Origin: Sulfurovum sp.
GTDB lineage: Bacteria; Campylobacterota; Campylobacteria; Campylobacterales; Sulfurovaceae
NCBI GenBank assembly: GCA_024637255.1
Contig: JAGXFO010000009.1
Coordinates: 287,432-351,431 of the forward strand
Reading direction: 5' to 3'
Length of the DNA stretch: 64,000 nucleotides
The translations under genes and the position numbers were made by a program. The notes under the pieces were generated by a model. The model ran no database searches. It saw only the letters and a program-made list of their open reading frames with translations, and had not been told where the DNA came from. Within the stretch, counting starts at the first letter, position 1; the number at the start of each line of letters is the position of its first letter. This document shows positions 38,166 through 46,785 of the stretch, piece after piece.

Positions 38166-38938
38166 TACCATACTTTCCACGGAGCGTTGTTAGTATCCCA
38201 AAGCTTATTGAGGTCGTTTTTGTCTTTTAAGCTATCCATTGGTTTCCAAAAACCTTCATGCTTGTATGTAAAAATTTCTCCATCTTGTGCCATATTTTGA
38301 AGAGGAGCTTGTTCAAAGACAATATCAGCAGCATCACTGATATAATCGAAAATTTTTGGTTCACAAACAAAAAAACCGGCATTTACCCAACCACCATCAC
38401 CTTTTGGCTTTTCTAAAAAATGGGTCACCTTACTATTATCTTCAATATTTAATGCACCAAAACGACCATCTAACTGCGCTGAAGTCATCGTCAGTGCTTT
38501 GCCATGTGCTTTATGAAAAGCTACGGTCTCTGCGATATTAACATCACTGACTCCATCACCATAGGTAAGTAAAAATGGTTCATTCCCTATATATTTTTCT
38601 GCTCTCTTTATCCGCCCGCCGGTCATCGTGTCCAACCCTGTTTCAACGAGAGTAACTTTCCACGGTTCACTCGCATTACTATGCACTTCCATTTTATTGG
38701 TTTTAAGATCAAATGTAACATCACTTTGGTGCAAAAAATAGTTAGCAAAATACTCTTTTATATAGTACCCTTTGTATCCGAGTAAAATGACAAAATCATT
38801 AAATCCATAGTGACTGTAAGTTTTCATAATGTGCCATAGAATCGGCTTTTCACCAATTTCTACCATCGGTTTGGGTTTGATTCCCGTCTCTTCCGAAATA
38901 CGGGTACCGTATCCACCTGCCAAAAGTACGACTTTCAT
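38165..38938 (-). CDS. rfbF: Glucose-1-phosphate cytidylyltransferase
   Basis: Makes CDP-glucose from CTP and glucose-1-phosphate, the entry step to CDP-3,6-dideoxy sugars. It has the nucleotidyltransferase motif LAGGYGTRISEETGIKPKPM at residues 6-25, KPILWHIMKTYSHYG, and the metal site LTYGDGVSDVN. It is 257 residues, normal for RfbF. The start ATG at 38938 opens the block rfbF-rfbG-yerE-like-reductase-rfbH, in which every junction overlaps or is nearly contiguous, so it reads as one transcript. A GAGAG ribosome site lies just upstream. Confidence 0.95.
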   Translation of the reverse strand: MKVVLLAGGYGTRISEETGIKPKPMVEIGEKPILWHIMKTYSHYGFNDFVILLGYKGYYIKEYFANYFLHQSDVTFDLKTNKMEVHSNASEPWKVTLVETGLDTMTGGRIKRAEKYIGNEPFLLTYGDGVSDVNIAETVAFHKAHGKALTMTSAQLDGRFGALNIEDNSKVTHFLEKPKGDGGWVNAGFFVCEPKIFDYISDAADIVFEQAPLQNMAQDGEIFTYKHEGFWKPMDSLKDKNDLNKLWDTNNAPWKVW

Positions 38939-38988
38939 TTACTCTCCTTGAACTATAATATTAATTGAGTGAATTTTAAAACAGCAAC

Positions 38989-39861
38989 TTAATAATAAAA
39001 AAAGAGACGTTTCATCCCTTTATAGAAATTTTTATGGGTATAAATCTGCCTATACCCCATAATTTCAAAAAGGTATTTGATAGCTTTGATTTTATCATAC
39101 TTTGCGTATTTAGAAAACCAACGCAAATAGATTTCAGGCTTTGCCTTTTCAAACGAGGGATGTTCCTTCCATTGAGTTATAACCATCTCTTCCCATCCCA
39201 ACATTTTTTGCTCATCATTGCTTGTATTTGAGTCATGCACTCTGTAATAGGCTAAATGCTCCTCAATATAACACGCAGGATATTTAGCAAGAATTTTAAA
39301 CCAAAGCTGATAGTCTTCTAAAGGAATCGATTCATCGTAATATCCGACTTCTTCATAAATAACTGCAGGTACCATGACTCCACCATCGGCTATGTTCGTT
39401 TTCCCCATTAAAAGCTCTTCAAAAATATCTCCCTCTTTTTTCGTAGGCTGATTGTAATCAGAGACAATTTGGCTATTTTTATCAATAAAATAGACGGGAG
39501 TATGACAAAGACCGCAATCTGGATTACTCTCCATCTTCGCAACTTGTTTTTCTACTTTATCTAATGCCCAATAATCATCTGAATCAAGGATACAGACGTA
39601 TTTACCTTTGATGAGATTTTTCAATGCATAATTTAAAGTCGCGACAAGACCGTGATTAATACGAAGTTCCAAATAAAATCCATACTTCTCTTGCAGCCCT
39701 TTGAGAATATGTGCCGAATCATCGGTTGAACCGTCATCAATAACGATCAACTCGATATTCTCATAGGTTTGATGTACTGCACTTTCGATGGCTTCTGTAA
39801 CATACTGAGCATGATTGTAGCTCGACATCACAATACTGACTTTAGGATTTTGTGTGTTCAT
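38989..39861 (-). CDS. Glycosyltransferase family 2
   Basis: GT-A glycosyltransferase of 290 residues with the classical start VSIVMSSYNHAQYVTEAIES, the ELIVIDDGSTDDS loop, and ILDSDDYW as the DXD metal motif (about 92-99). The C-terminal half is helical. It probably adds a sugar to the O-unit on its lipid carrier. Its ATG overlaps the stop of the upstream GT2 by four bases. Donor sugar unknown; nearby genes supply dTDP-rhamnose and CDP-linked sugars. Confidence 0.87.
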   Translation of the reverse strand: MNTQNPKVSIVMSSYNHAQYVTEAIESAVHQTYENIELIVIDDGSTDDSAHILKGLQEKYGFYLELRINHGLVATLNYALKNLIKGKYVCILDSDDYWALDKVEKQVAKMESNPDCGLCHTPVYFIDKNSQIVSDYNQPTKKEGDIFEELLMGKTNIADGGVMVPAVIYEEVGYYDESIPLEDYQLWFKILAKYPACYIEEHLAYYRVHDSNTSNDEQKMLGWEEMVITQWKEHPSFEKAKPEIYLRWFSKYAKYDKIKAIKYLFEIMGYRQIYTHKNFYKGMKRLFFYY

Positions 39862-40709
39862 TCTGATCGTCCTATATTCATATGTTGATCCAGCCCGTTA
39901 AAACAATATGGGGTATCGTCTTTACTCGCCATAAGTGCTGTTGTTTGCGCTGAAATTTCAGGATTAAAATTTTTAGGATGATCCAAATGAACCATATTGG
40001 CAGCATTTCGGCACGATTTCATTTGAATATTCAAAAGTCGCATACGACGTTCAATATCACTGTCCTCACCGGTCGTCGGCATCGTAAACTCCTCATCAAA
40101 TCCATTGATACGTACCATATCGCTTTTATGACAGGAGAAATTACATCCGACAATGTGACTGTTTTTTCGTGAAATACTATGGATAAAATGAAATAGCGGA
40201 TGATGGGATCCGAAGTAAATTCCCTCTTCATAATGTTTAACACGATCACGTTTAAGGGCAAAAAAGTTAAGTAAATAGGTCGATTCATACCGTTTTAAAG
40301 AGATTTTTTTCGTTCGAAGTAACGTACTGAAATACTGACCCGGTTCTGATCGGCGACCGCATAAAGCATGATTAGGCTCTTCTAATTTTAAATGCTCTTC
40401 AATAAATTCTGGATAAGGGATACAGTCACCGTCTATGAAAATAAGATACTCCGCTTCACTTGCAGCAATAGCACGATTAAGCGCCCTATTTTTTCTCCAT
40501 CCGTTATCGGGCTGTGTCAAATGAAGAAGGTTGGGGAAACGGCCGATTTGAGTTGTCATAAATTGCCTCATTTCTTCTGAATCGCCGTCTTCAGAAATAA
40601 TGATTTGATTTGGAGCTAAAGTTTGATTCAAAAGAGAGTCTAAAATCAAACCAAGTGCTTCGGTATCTTTATAAACCGAAATAATGATAGCTGATGAACG
40701 ATAAGGCAT
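39858..40709 (-). CDS. Glycosyltransferase family 2, copy 2 of a paralogous pair
   Basis: GT-A glycosyltransferase with IIISVYKDTEALG, the IIISEDGDS loop, FIDGDCIPY metal motif and the later GCNFSCHKSDMVRINGFDE block with GEDSDIERR. The whole protein parallels the gene at 28.8-29.7 kb closely, so one arose by duplication. I choose the ATG at 40709 because TTAGGAG stands five bases before it; earlier in-frame starts at 40724 and 40745 lack such a site. It has 283 codons plus stop. Likely role: O-chain or outer-core sugar transfer. Confidence 0.85.
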   Translation of the reverse strand: MPYRSSAIIISVYKDTEALGLILDSLLNQTLAPNQIIISEDGDSEEMRQFMTTQIGRFPNLLHLTQPDNGWRKNRALNRAIAASEAEYLIFIDGDCIPYPEFIEEHLKLEEPNHALCGRRSEPGQYFSTLLRTKKISLKRYESTYLLNFFALKRDRVKHYEEGIYFGSHHPLFHFIHSISRKNSHIVGCNFSCHKSDMVRINGFDEEFTMPTTGEDSDIERRMRLLNIQMKSCRNAANMVHLDHPKNFNPEISAQTTALMASKDDTPYCFNGLDQHMNIGRSE

Positions 40710-40810
40710 TGAGACTCCTAACATACGAAGTAATATTTTATACAATTTTTGCTGATAAAATCGATTCCTTTATCCCGATTATTGAAAACATAGAATCTCT
40801 CATTACACCC

Positions 40811-41950
40811 CTAAATTTTTGTAATCAAATTATGCAGTGATTGAAGTATAGTCGTCCAAGAATAAGACTCTTTCGCCCTATTTGCTGCAATCTCTCCTAC
40901 TTTTCGCAATTGTTCCGTATCTTGCATCAACGCATTAAGATTATGGGTTAATGCCTCTTCATCTTCTATAATCATTCCGGCTTGCTGAAAATTTGTAATT
41001 TCATTTGCACTTGAAATCGATGTCGTCACCACATAATCCGCATACGTCATCGCCTCTATTAATACAAACCCGAAACTCTCTTCAATCGAAGTGAAACAAA
41101 ATATTTTACTTCTTGCATACCATTCGAATAATGTTTTTCGATCATAAATAGCTCCGGTAAAAACAACTTTCTCTTTAAGGTGCGGATTCTTTTGATAAAA
41201 CAAGTCAATATTCGCTTCAAAATGTTTTTCAATAGGACCGATAATAATAACCTTCCAATCATGTAGATCCAATTTTTCAATTGCCGATAAAAACATCTCA
41301 TTATTCTTCTCAGGAGCACCGATTCTCCCTACCGTTAAAATAATATTCTCTTTCTCTTCAAATTTACGCAGCGGGGCTAACGAATACATTCGATCAAAAT
41401 TAACACCATTGGGCATAAAAAAGAATTTCTTAGTATATTCAGGATAACGGGTACATAAATAATTATAAGCATCTTCCGTTTCAATCGAAACAATATCTAA
41501 CTTTGGGAAAACTCGCTCAAATAACCACTGCCTTACTCTATACTTCGGCCGTTTTTTTGGGACCAATCCATTGTGCTTTTGTAAACTGTCAAACCCCATA
41601 TCGGATTTTAAAAAGGCAATGCCGTTTGGATTACGCCATTTATACATCAAAAAATTAAGATATGTTTTTTCACGATGATGAAAAAGATGTAAAATATCAA
41701 TTTTCTTTGCATTAAAAAAAAGATAGCACAATGCTGAAAGTGAATACCGTTCCAGCTTTATTTTCGGAATAAATTTTAATTTTAGCCCTTTTACCTCATC
41801 TTCCAAATATGAGTAACAATGACTGTTTTGATACGTCACAACCATGGAATCGTATCCGAAATAATGATGCATCAAATAGGGAATTTGACCGACATCCTTG
41901 ATCAAATGAAAATTTTCAGTTTTCTCAAATAAGGTAACAAAATGCTTCAT
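40811..41950 (-). CDS. Glycosyltransferase family 4
   Basis: GT-B retaining glycosyltransferase of 379 residues. The C-terminal domain has the family 4 pattern ILTVGRIGAPEKNNEMFLSAIEKL (about 206-229, phosphate-binding region) and ESFGFVLIEAMTYADYVVTT (about 290-310), with the E-x7-E motif. The N-terminal acceptor half is less conserved. It is the first gene of the minus-strand group 40.8-38.9 kb, starting 139 bases from the divergent Wzy_C gene. Acceptor unknown. Confidence 0.86.
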   Translation of the reverse strand: MKHFVTLFEKTENFHLIKDVGQIPYLMHHYFGYDSMVVTYQNSHCYSYLEDEVKGLKLKFIPKIKLERYSLSALCYLFFNAKKIDILHLFHHREKTYLNFLMYKWRNPNGIAFLKSDMGFDSLQKHNGLVPKKRPKYRVRQWLFERVFPKLDIVSIETEDAYNYLCTRYPEYTKKFFFMPNGVNFDRMYSLAPLRKFEEKENIILTVGRIGAPEKNNEMFLSAIEKLDLHDWKVIIIGPIEKHFEANIDLFYQKNPHLKEKVVFTGAIYDRKTLFEWYARSKIFCFTSIEESFGFVLIEAMTYADYVVTTSISSANEITNFQQAGMIIEDEEALTHNLNALMQDTEQLRKVGEIAANRAKESYSWTTILQSLHNLITKI

Positions 41951-42089
41951 TCTAAATATTCCAATATTGACCGTATTTTTTATTACATAATTTTTAATTC
42001 AAAATGTTTAATAGATAATAATAATATACAGTATAATTTCTAAAGAATTAATAGTATTAAAATAAAATTATAAAGACCATGAATTTCAT

Positions 42090-43370
42090 ATGACTTACCT
42101 CCCTTCTTTTCCAAATAAAAATCAAATGCTGGTTATAGCCAACTATTTTTTAATCGTATACGCTTTTTTCGCACCGATATCAAATAAAACCTCCGGCTCT
42201 ATATTAATAATAATCTCCGTTCTCTTACTTTTCACATCCCAGATAAAAGAGCGCTTTCTCTCAATTATAAAAGATAAAGTCATACAATCTTTTATTCTTT
42301 TTTATCTGCTCTATCTGATATGGATGATAGGCAGTGAAAACACGGATATGGCACTCTTTAGATTGCATGACTACAAATTCATTTTTGGAATAATTATTAT
42401 TGCTATGGCCGTTCAAAAAGAGTTCATCGGAAAAATTTTAACTGGATTTATGCTGGGAATGTTTATTAGTGAACTTCTATCGTATGCGATGAGCTTTCAA
42501 CTCACAATACCTATAGTAAAGCTCACAGAAGGGATGGGAAGCGTCCCTTTTATGGAATCGTATACCGATTATGCAACAGCACTTGCCATTGCTTTAGGAG
42601 TTATCTTTTATAACTTATTATCCAAATATACACTCACTATTTACCAAAAAAGTTTCTATCTCTTTTTCTTTTTTACCGCTTCACTCAATATTTTTATTGT
42701 CGCATCAAGAATCGGCTATCTTTTATACGCAGTAGCTATTTTATCCGTTTTGATTTTTATGTATAAAAAACAGTTTTTAAAGATTTTAGTCGCCGGAACA
42801 CTGTTAATCACCTTTGGGTATACCCTCGCGTATAACGTTAGTGATCTCTTCAAGCAAAGAACTAACGCGTTATATCTTGATGCAACCTTATTATCAAATA
42901 ATGATTTTTCAACCTCTGCAGGAACACGTGCAGGGTATTATTATTACAGTATGGAGATTATAAAAAACAACTTTTTATTCGGTGTAGGTGCCGGTGATCA
43001 TATTCCGGAAATCAAACAAATCATTCTTGATCAAGATCCAAGCCAAGCCAATATCGATAATTTATTTTTTAATATCCGAAACGGAGTCAATGCTTCATTG
43101 CACAGCGAATTTTTGGATGATATCACGCAGTTCGGGATCATTGGCTTGCTGGTTTTTCTGAATATTTTTTATCAATTGCTAACGTATAAACAACCGGATA
43201 GAGACCGAAAAAATTTACAAATTGTATTGGTAACAACTATTTTTATTCTATCAACTGCCACTAATATTTTTAACAGTGACTTTATCGCAAGAATATTTCT
43301 ATTTTTATCTGCCCTCTCACTGATGACTTTCGAAGAACGGAAAATGAGTCTGCAAAACAAATCTATTTAA
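42090..43370 (+). CDS. O-antigen ligase/polymerase (Wzy_C family), copy 2
   Basis: Multi-pass membrane protein of 426 residues in the WaaL/Wzy superfamily. It shares the layout of the 27.6 kb protein: an IVASRIGYLLYAVAI helix with arginine, a loop with YYYSMEIIKNNFLFGVGAGDH, and ASLHSEFLDDITQFGIIGLL near the end. The LHSEFLD motif differs from LHNTYL in copy 1. It stands alone on the plus strand among minus-strand genes. The upstream spacer is very AT-rich, and its stop abuts the convergent gene with no gap. One copy may be the ligase and the other the polymerase. Confidence 0.78.
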   Translation: MTYLPSFPNKNQMLVIANYFLIVYAFFAPISNKTSGSILIIISVLLLFTSQIKERFLSIIKDKVIQSFILFYLLYLIWMIGSENTDMALFRLHDYKFIFGIIIIAMAVQKEFIGKILTGFMLGMFISELLSYAMSFQLTIPIVKLTEGMGSVPFMESYTDYATALAIALGVIFYNLLSKYTLTIYQKSFYLFFFFTASLNIFIVASRIGYLLYAVAILSVLIFMYKKQFLKILVAGTLLITFGYTLAYNVSDLFKQRTNALYLDATLLSNNDFSTSAGTRAGYYYYSMEIIKNNFLFGVGAGDHIPEIKQIILDQDPSQANIDNLFFNIRNGVNASLHSEFLDDITQFGIIGLLVFLNIFYQLLTYKQPDRDRKNLQIVLVTTIFILSTATNIFNSDFIARIFLFLSALSLMTFEERKMSLQNKSI

Positions 43371-44456
43371 TTAGATTTGTCCCACCATCTTATCTCTTAG
43401 TGCTTTAAACTGTTTTTCACTCTCAAATTTCTCCAGAGCTTTTACTCTCCCCGCTTCTGCAAACATCTGCCGCATATCACTATTTTGGTACAGCGATATC
43501 AATTTTTCGGCTAAATCAAGGGCATCAAACGTTTTAAAGAGTAATCCGTTGAGTTCATCATCGATGATTTCAAGCGGCCCGCCGCTGCGACTGGCAACGA
43601 CACACACACCGCACATCATCGCTTCGATCAGAACCAAGCCAAATGTCTCATTCTCGGTTGCCAATACCAACACATCACATAACTGCATCATGGTTTGCGC
43701 TTCGTTAGTAAATCCGGTAAAAACAGCACTCTGAGGATACTCATTTTGAAGGTGCCGTAAATACCCCTCATCCATCGCATGTCCGACAACCAGAGTTTTC
43801 GCATCTATGCCCATTACAGTGAGTGATTTTACCGCTTCAAGGACGATATGCTGCCCTTTTGGAAGTTCTATTCTCCCTACAATCCCGACACAAAAGGAGT
43901 CATTCAGTCCAAGTTGCTCACGACGCTCTTTCCTCATTTGCGGAGAAATTAATACCGGTTGTTCTGCGCCGATGTAGAGCACTTGTGTTTTAGGGCGGAT
44001 ATCGGAAGGGATGAATTTCTCAATTTGATTTTTTACTTGATCGGTTACGGCAAGTATCCCATCTATGTTCTTGTACAAAAATCGATGGTAAAAATCATCT
44101 TTGAAACGGGTCATCGTCATATGGCGCGACTGTACCACTTTCGGTCTTCGTCGAGAGAGAAGTTTTGCACTAACGGCAAGCGGCAAATCTTTAGTCCAAT
44201 GCACATGGAGTACATCGATTTCTTCATTATCTATAATTTTAGCAAGGGCTCCAGCACTCAGCCATGAAAGGAGTACATTACGTCGCTTTAGGGTGTAGTA
44301 ACGATGTAAGGTGCCTTCGTAATAGCTTTTTAGCTTCCCTTTTTCATTAATAACACTAATACACTGATCCCCAAGATAATGCGAAGCACGCATCATATAC
44401 AGTTCCAATCCTCCCAAATCGGGAGAAAGACATAATTCACATATTTTAGTTCCCAC
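43371..44456 (-). CDS. Glycosyltransferase family 4
   Basis: GT-B glycosyltransferase of 361 residues. The N-terminal half starts CELCLSPDLGGLELYMMRAS, and the middle has VLHVHWTKDLPLAVSAKLL. The C-terminal half carries VGIVGRIELPKGQHIVLEAVKSL and ENETFGLVLIEAMMCGVCVVAS with the E-x7-E motif. The GTG start at 44456 overlaps the preceding gene by 11 bases. It is in a run with the WaaE-like transferase and a deacetylase, so it probably acts on the LPS core. Donor unknown. Confidence 0.86.
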   Translation of the reverse strand: MGTKICELCLSPDLGGLELYMMRASHYLGDQCISVINEKGKLKSYYEGTLHRYYTLKRRNVLLSWLSAGALAKIIDNEEIDVLHVHWTKDLPLAVSAKLLSRRRPKVVQSRHMTMTRFKDDFYHRFLYKNIDGILAVTDQVKNQIEKFIPSDIRPKTQVLYIGAEQPVLISPQMRKERREQLGLNDSFCVGIVGRIELPKGQHIVLEAVKSLTVMGIDAKTLVVGHAMDEGYLRHLQNEYPQSAVFTGFTNEAQTMMQLCDVLVLATENETFGLVLIEAMMCGVCVVASRSGGPLEIIDDELNGLLFKTFDALDLAEKLISLYQNSDMRQMFAEAGRVKALEKFESEKQFKALRDKMVGQI

Positions 44457-45207
44457 GTTTGCTCTTTTGCTCCAGATTCATCTCATAAAGTTTAATATAT
44501 TTGTAAAAGTTCGTCGCCATATGGGAAAATGCTATGATGAGTCCTGCGTACCCGTCCAAAAAACCCCGTTTCAAAACATACGTACGGAAAAAAGAGTAGA
44601 GACCGTTAAAAAAAGCTTTCGTGGGAGAAGATGATTTCTTACCGACGTTATCGGTCGCAAAAAGGGTCGAATAGCGATCAAGTTTAACAATAAAATCAGA
44701 AATGCTCATATAGCTGTAGTGTTTCATATTTCCCGCTATAGAGAGTTTTTTCATCCCATCATCGATGATATTTTCATGCACAAAATTATCGTTAAAACGG
44801 GTTACGCTTTTGTTATACAAACGGCGAATCTTTTGGTTATTCCATCCACAGTAGCGAATCGGAATCTCTTTATAATAGGCGAGAAAATTGACACTATAAA
44901 TTGTTTGAGGATCAAGAGACTCCGATTGAAGGGCGAGTAATAACTCTGCATCGACGACTTCATCACTGTCGATAATAAGTACCCAATCATGGAGTGCATA
45001 GGAAGCGGCACGGTTCTTTGTCGTGCCGAATCCGTCAAATTCCCCTTCGATCAGACGGACATTCGGAAATTCGGCTACTATCGCTTGTGTCCCATCGCTA
45101 GAACCGTTATCGTAGACAATGATATCATTAAATTCCCTAAGGCTCTCCAGCGATCTTCGGATCGTTCGGGCTCCGTTTTTGACAATCATTACCGCCGATA
45201 CGTTCAT
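44446..45207 (-). CDS. Glycosyltransferase family 2, WaaE/KdtX-like
   Basis: A 253-residue GT-A transferase of the type found in LPS inner-core clusters (WaaE/KdtX-like, often beta-glucosyltransferases acting on heptose I). It has the start VSAVMIVKNGARTIRRSLESL, then DIIVYDNGSSDGT, and LIIDSDEVV as the DXD motif (about 78-86). The CGWNNQKIRRLYNK and FVHENI blocks are typical of this subgroup. It overlaps the deacetylase start (ATGA) and the next gene. The exact sugar is inferred only. Confidence 0.82.
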   Translation of the reverse strand: MNVSAVMIVKNGARTIRRSLESLREFNDIIVYDNGSSDGTQAIVAEFPNVRLIEGEFDGFGTTKNRAASYALHDWVLIIDSDEVVDAELLLALQSESLDPQTIYSVNFLAYYKEIPIRYCGWNNQKIRRLYNKSVTRFNDNFVHENIIDDGMKKLSIAGNMKHYSYMSISDFIVKLDRYSTLFATDNVGKKSSSPTKAFFNGLYSFFRTYVLKRGFLDGYAGLIIAFSHMATNFYKYIKLYEMNLEQKSKRGN

Positions 45208-45947
45208 CGTGACCCTTTTAGTATTTTAATCATTGTCTTAAACCAATATCCCATCTGTTTAAAAGGGTTAAAGAGTTCATCAGCTGTTTTGAGTCCATCC
45301 CCTTTAACTCGGTAAATCAAACCGCCGATCCCTTCCCACGAAGGATTTAGGGCATTTCCGATTCGAAATACATAGGAGTAGTGTTCACGTGCCAATGCCA
45401 CTGCCGCATCATTGTATTTTCCATACGGCAAAACAAAAGACTCAACGCGAAATCCAAGCCTCTCCTCAAGAATCACTTTAGAACCGAAGATCTCCTGTTC
45501 TAGATCAACACCGTCTTCGCTTAGATTCACATGATTCATCGAGTGGGAAGCAACTATCACATGACCGCTTTGTACCATCTCGCGTAACTCAATATAGCTA
45601 CAAAACGGGGCATACGTTTTATAGTTATCCCCATCATAAATCTCATGATGTTTAAGTGACAATCTTTGCTCAGGTGCAATCTCTGTATCCTCTAAAATAT
45701 AGGCTGAGGGCACCGCGAGAAGTGCTTTAAGATTGTATTTTTTTAGCAGCGGAAAAACGTAATGGTAAAAATCGTAGTAGGCATCATCGAACGTTAAGCA
45801 GATTGAACCCGAAGTGAGTGAATCTCCGGGAAACAGTGTCGTAAAATGATCGGAAATATAGGCTAAATGCGCCTCCATCATCGTGTCGCTATTAGAGAGA
45901 GGGAGATCATCACTGTTGATATGATGGTACATGATGACGCTAAACAT
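45204..45947 (-). CDS. Polysaccharide deacetylase family protein
   Basis: NodB-fold carbohydrate esterase 4 protein of 247 residues. It shows MYHHI near the start, the metal/base motif LTFDDAYYDFYHYVFPLL (about 50-67) with the Asp-Asp pair, and SHSMNHVNLS with the His-x3-His zinc ligands (about 134-143). No signal peptide is obvious, so it may act on a lipid-linked intermediate at the cytoplasmic face. It precedes a WaaE-like transferase in the same run, suggesting removal of an N-acetyl group from a core or O-chain amino sugar. Substrate is inference. Confidence 0.82.
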   Translation of the reverse strand: MFSVIMYHHINSDDLPLSNSDTMMEAHLAYISDHFTTLFPGDSLTSGSICLTFDDAYYDFYHYVFPLLKKYNLKALLAVPSAYILEDTEIAPEQRLSLKHHEIYDGDNYKTYAPFCSYIELREMVQSGHVIVASHSMNHVNLSEDGVDLEQEIFGSKVILEERLGFRVESFVLPYGKYNDAAVALAREHYSYVFRIGNALNPSWEGIGGLIYRVKGDGLKTADELFNPFKQMGYWFKTMIKILKGSR

Positions 45948-46017
45948 TCACATCCTCTTGAAGTGTTTCAGGAATAATAAAGTATCATACCACACCCTCA
46001 CTTACTCAAAGGTCATT

Positions 46018-46785
46018 ATGCAATTCAAATGTGATTTTCAACCCCAATATGCCCACTTAAAAGAGACGTTTGAGCATATCCAATCCATTTTTATGAGAGA
46101 CAATCATAGCATTCATAAAGCCCGTAATGAGTTAAAAATTATTGAACTTGATGGAATAAAAACAGTCGTAAAATCGTTCAAAATTCCCCATTTTCTCAAT
46201 CGCATCATTTATACTTTTTTTCGTCGCAGTAAAGCATACAAATCGTATCACAATGCACTCCGTTTAAAAGAACTCGGTATTTCAACCCCTCAGCCGATTG
46301 CCCTCATTGAATTTTTCACATCAGGACTGTTGGCGGAGAGCTATTTTATCAGCGAATTTTTCGACTACGATTTTACGATCCGTACACCTCTGCTCGAACT
46401 TCTCGAAGATCGGGAAGCCATCTTTAGCGCCTTTGCCTCATATACCTACGATTTACACCAAGCGGGAGTATGGCATTTGGATTACTCCCCCGGAAATATT
46501 TTGATCAAAAGAACGGAAGAGGGCTATCAATTTTCCATCGTCGATATTAATCGTATGGAATTTAAGAATATCTGTCCGCTTGATGGATGTGAAAATTTTA
46601 ACAAACTGTGGGCATCCGATGAAGAGTTGGAGATTATGGGACGTGAATATGCAAGGCTCAGCGGGTTAGATGAAGCACTCACGATTCATGAGATGAAACG
46701 GCATAACGATGAGAACAAACGGACCAAGAATTTTAAAAAGAGACTCAAGCGAGTTTTAAAAGGTGGTTTTTCAACTCTTGCTTGA
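46018..46785 (+). CDS. LPS core kinase (Kdo/heptose kinase-like)
   Basis: Small protein-kinase-fold enzyme of 255 residues, of the KdkA/InaA/WaaP type, which phosphorylates Kdo or heptose of the LPS inner core. The catalytic loop is HLDYSPGNILI (about 156-166), with the His-x-Asp and Asn, followed by the metal-binding Asp in FSIVDINRMEF (about 174-184). The N-terminus has a TVVKSF segment with a lysine suitable for ATP. I choose the ATG at 46018, which has AAAGG upstream. Its last 41 bases overlap the 3' end of the convergent GT9 gene. Confidence 0.78.
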   Translation: MQFKCDFQPQYAHLKETFEHIQSIFMRDNHSIHKARNELKIIELDGIKTVVKSFKIPHFLNRIIYTFFRRSKAYKSYHNALRLKELGISTPQPIALIEFFTSGLLAESYFISEFFDYDFTIRTPLLELLEDREAIFSAFASYTYDLHQAGVWHLDYSPGNILIKRTEEGYQFSIVDINRMEFKNICPLDGCENFNKLWASDEELEIMGREYARLSGLDEALTIHEMKRHNDENKRTKNFKKRLKRVLKGGFSTLA

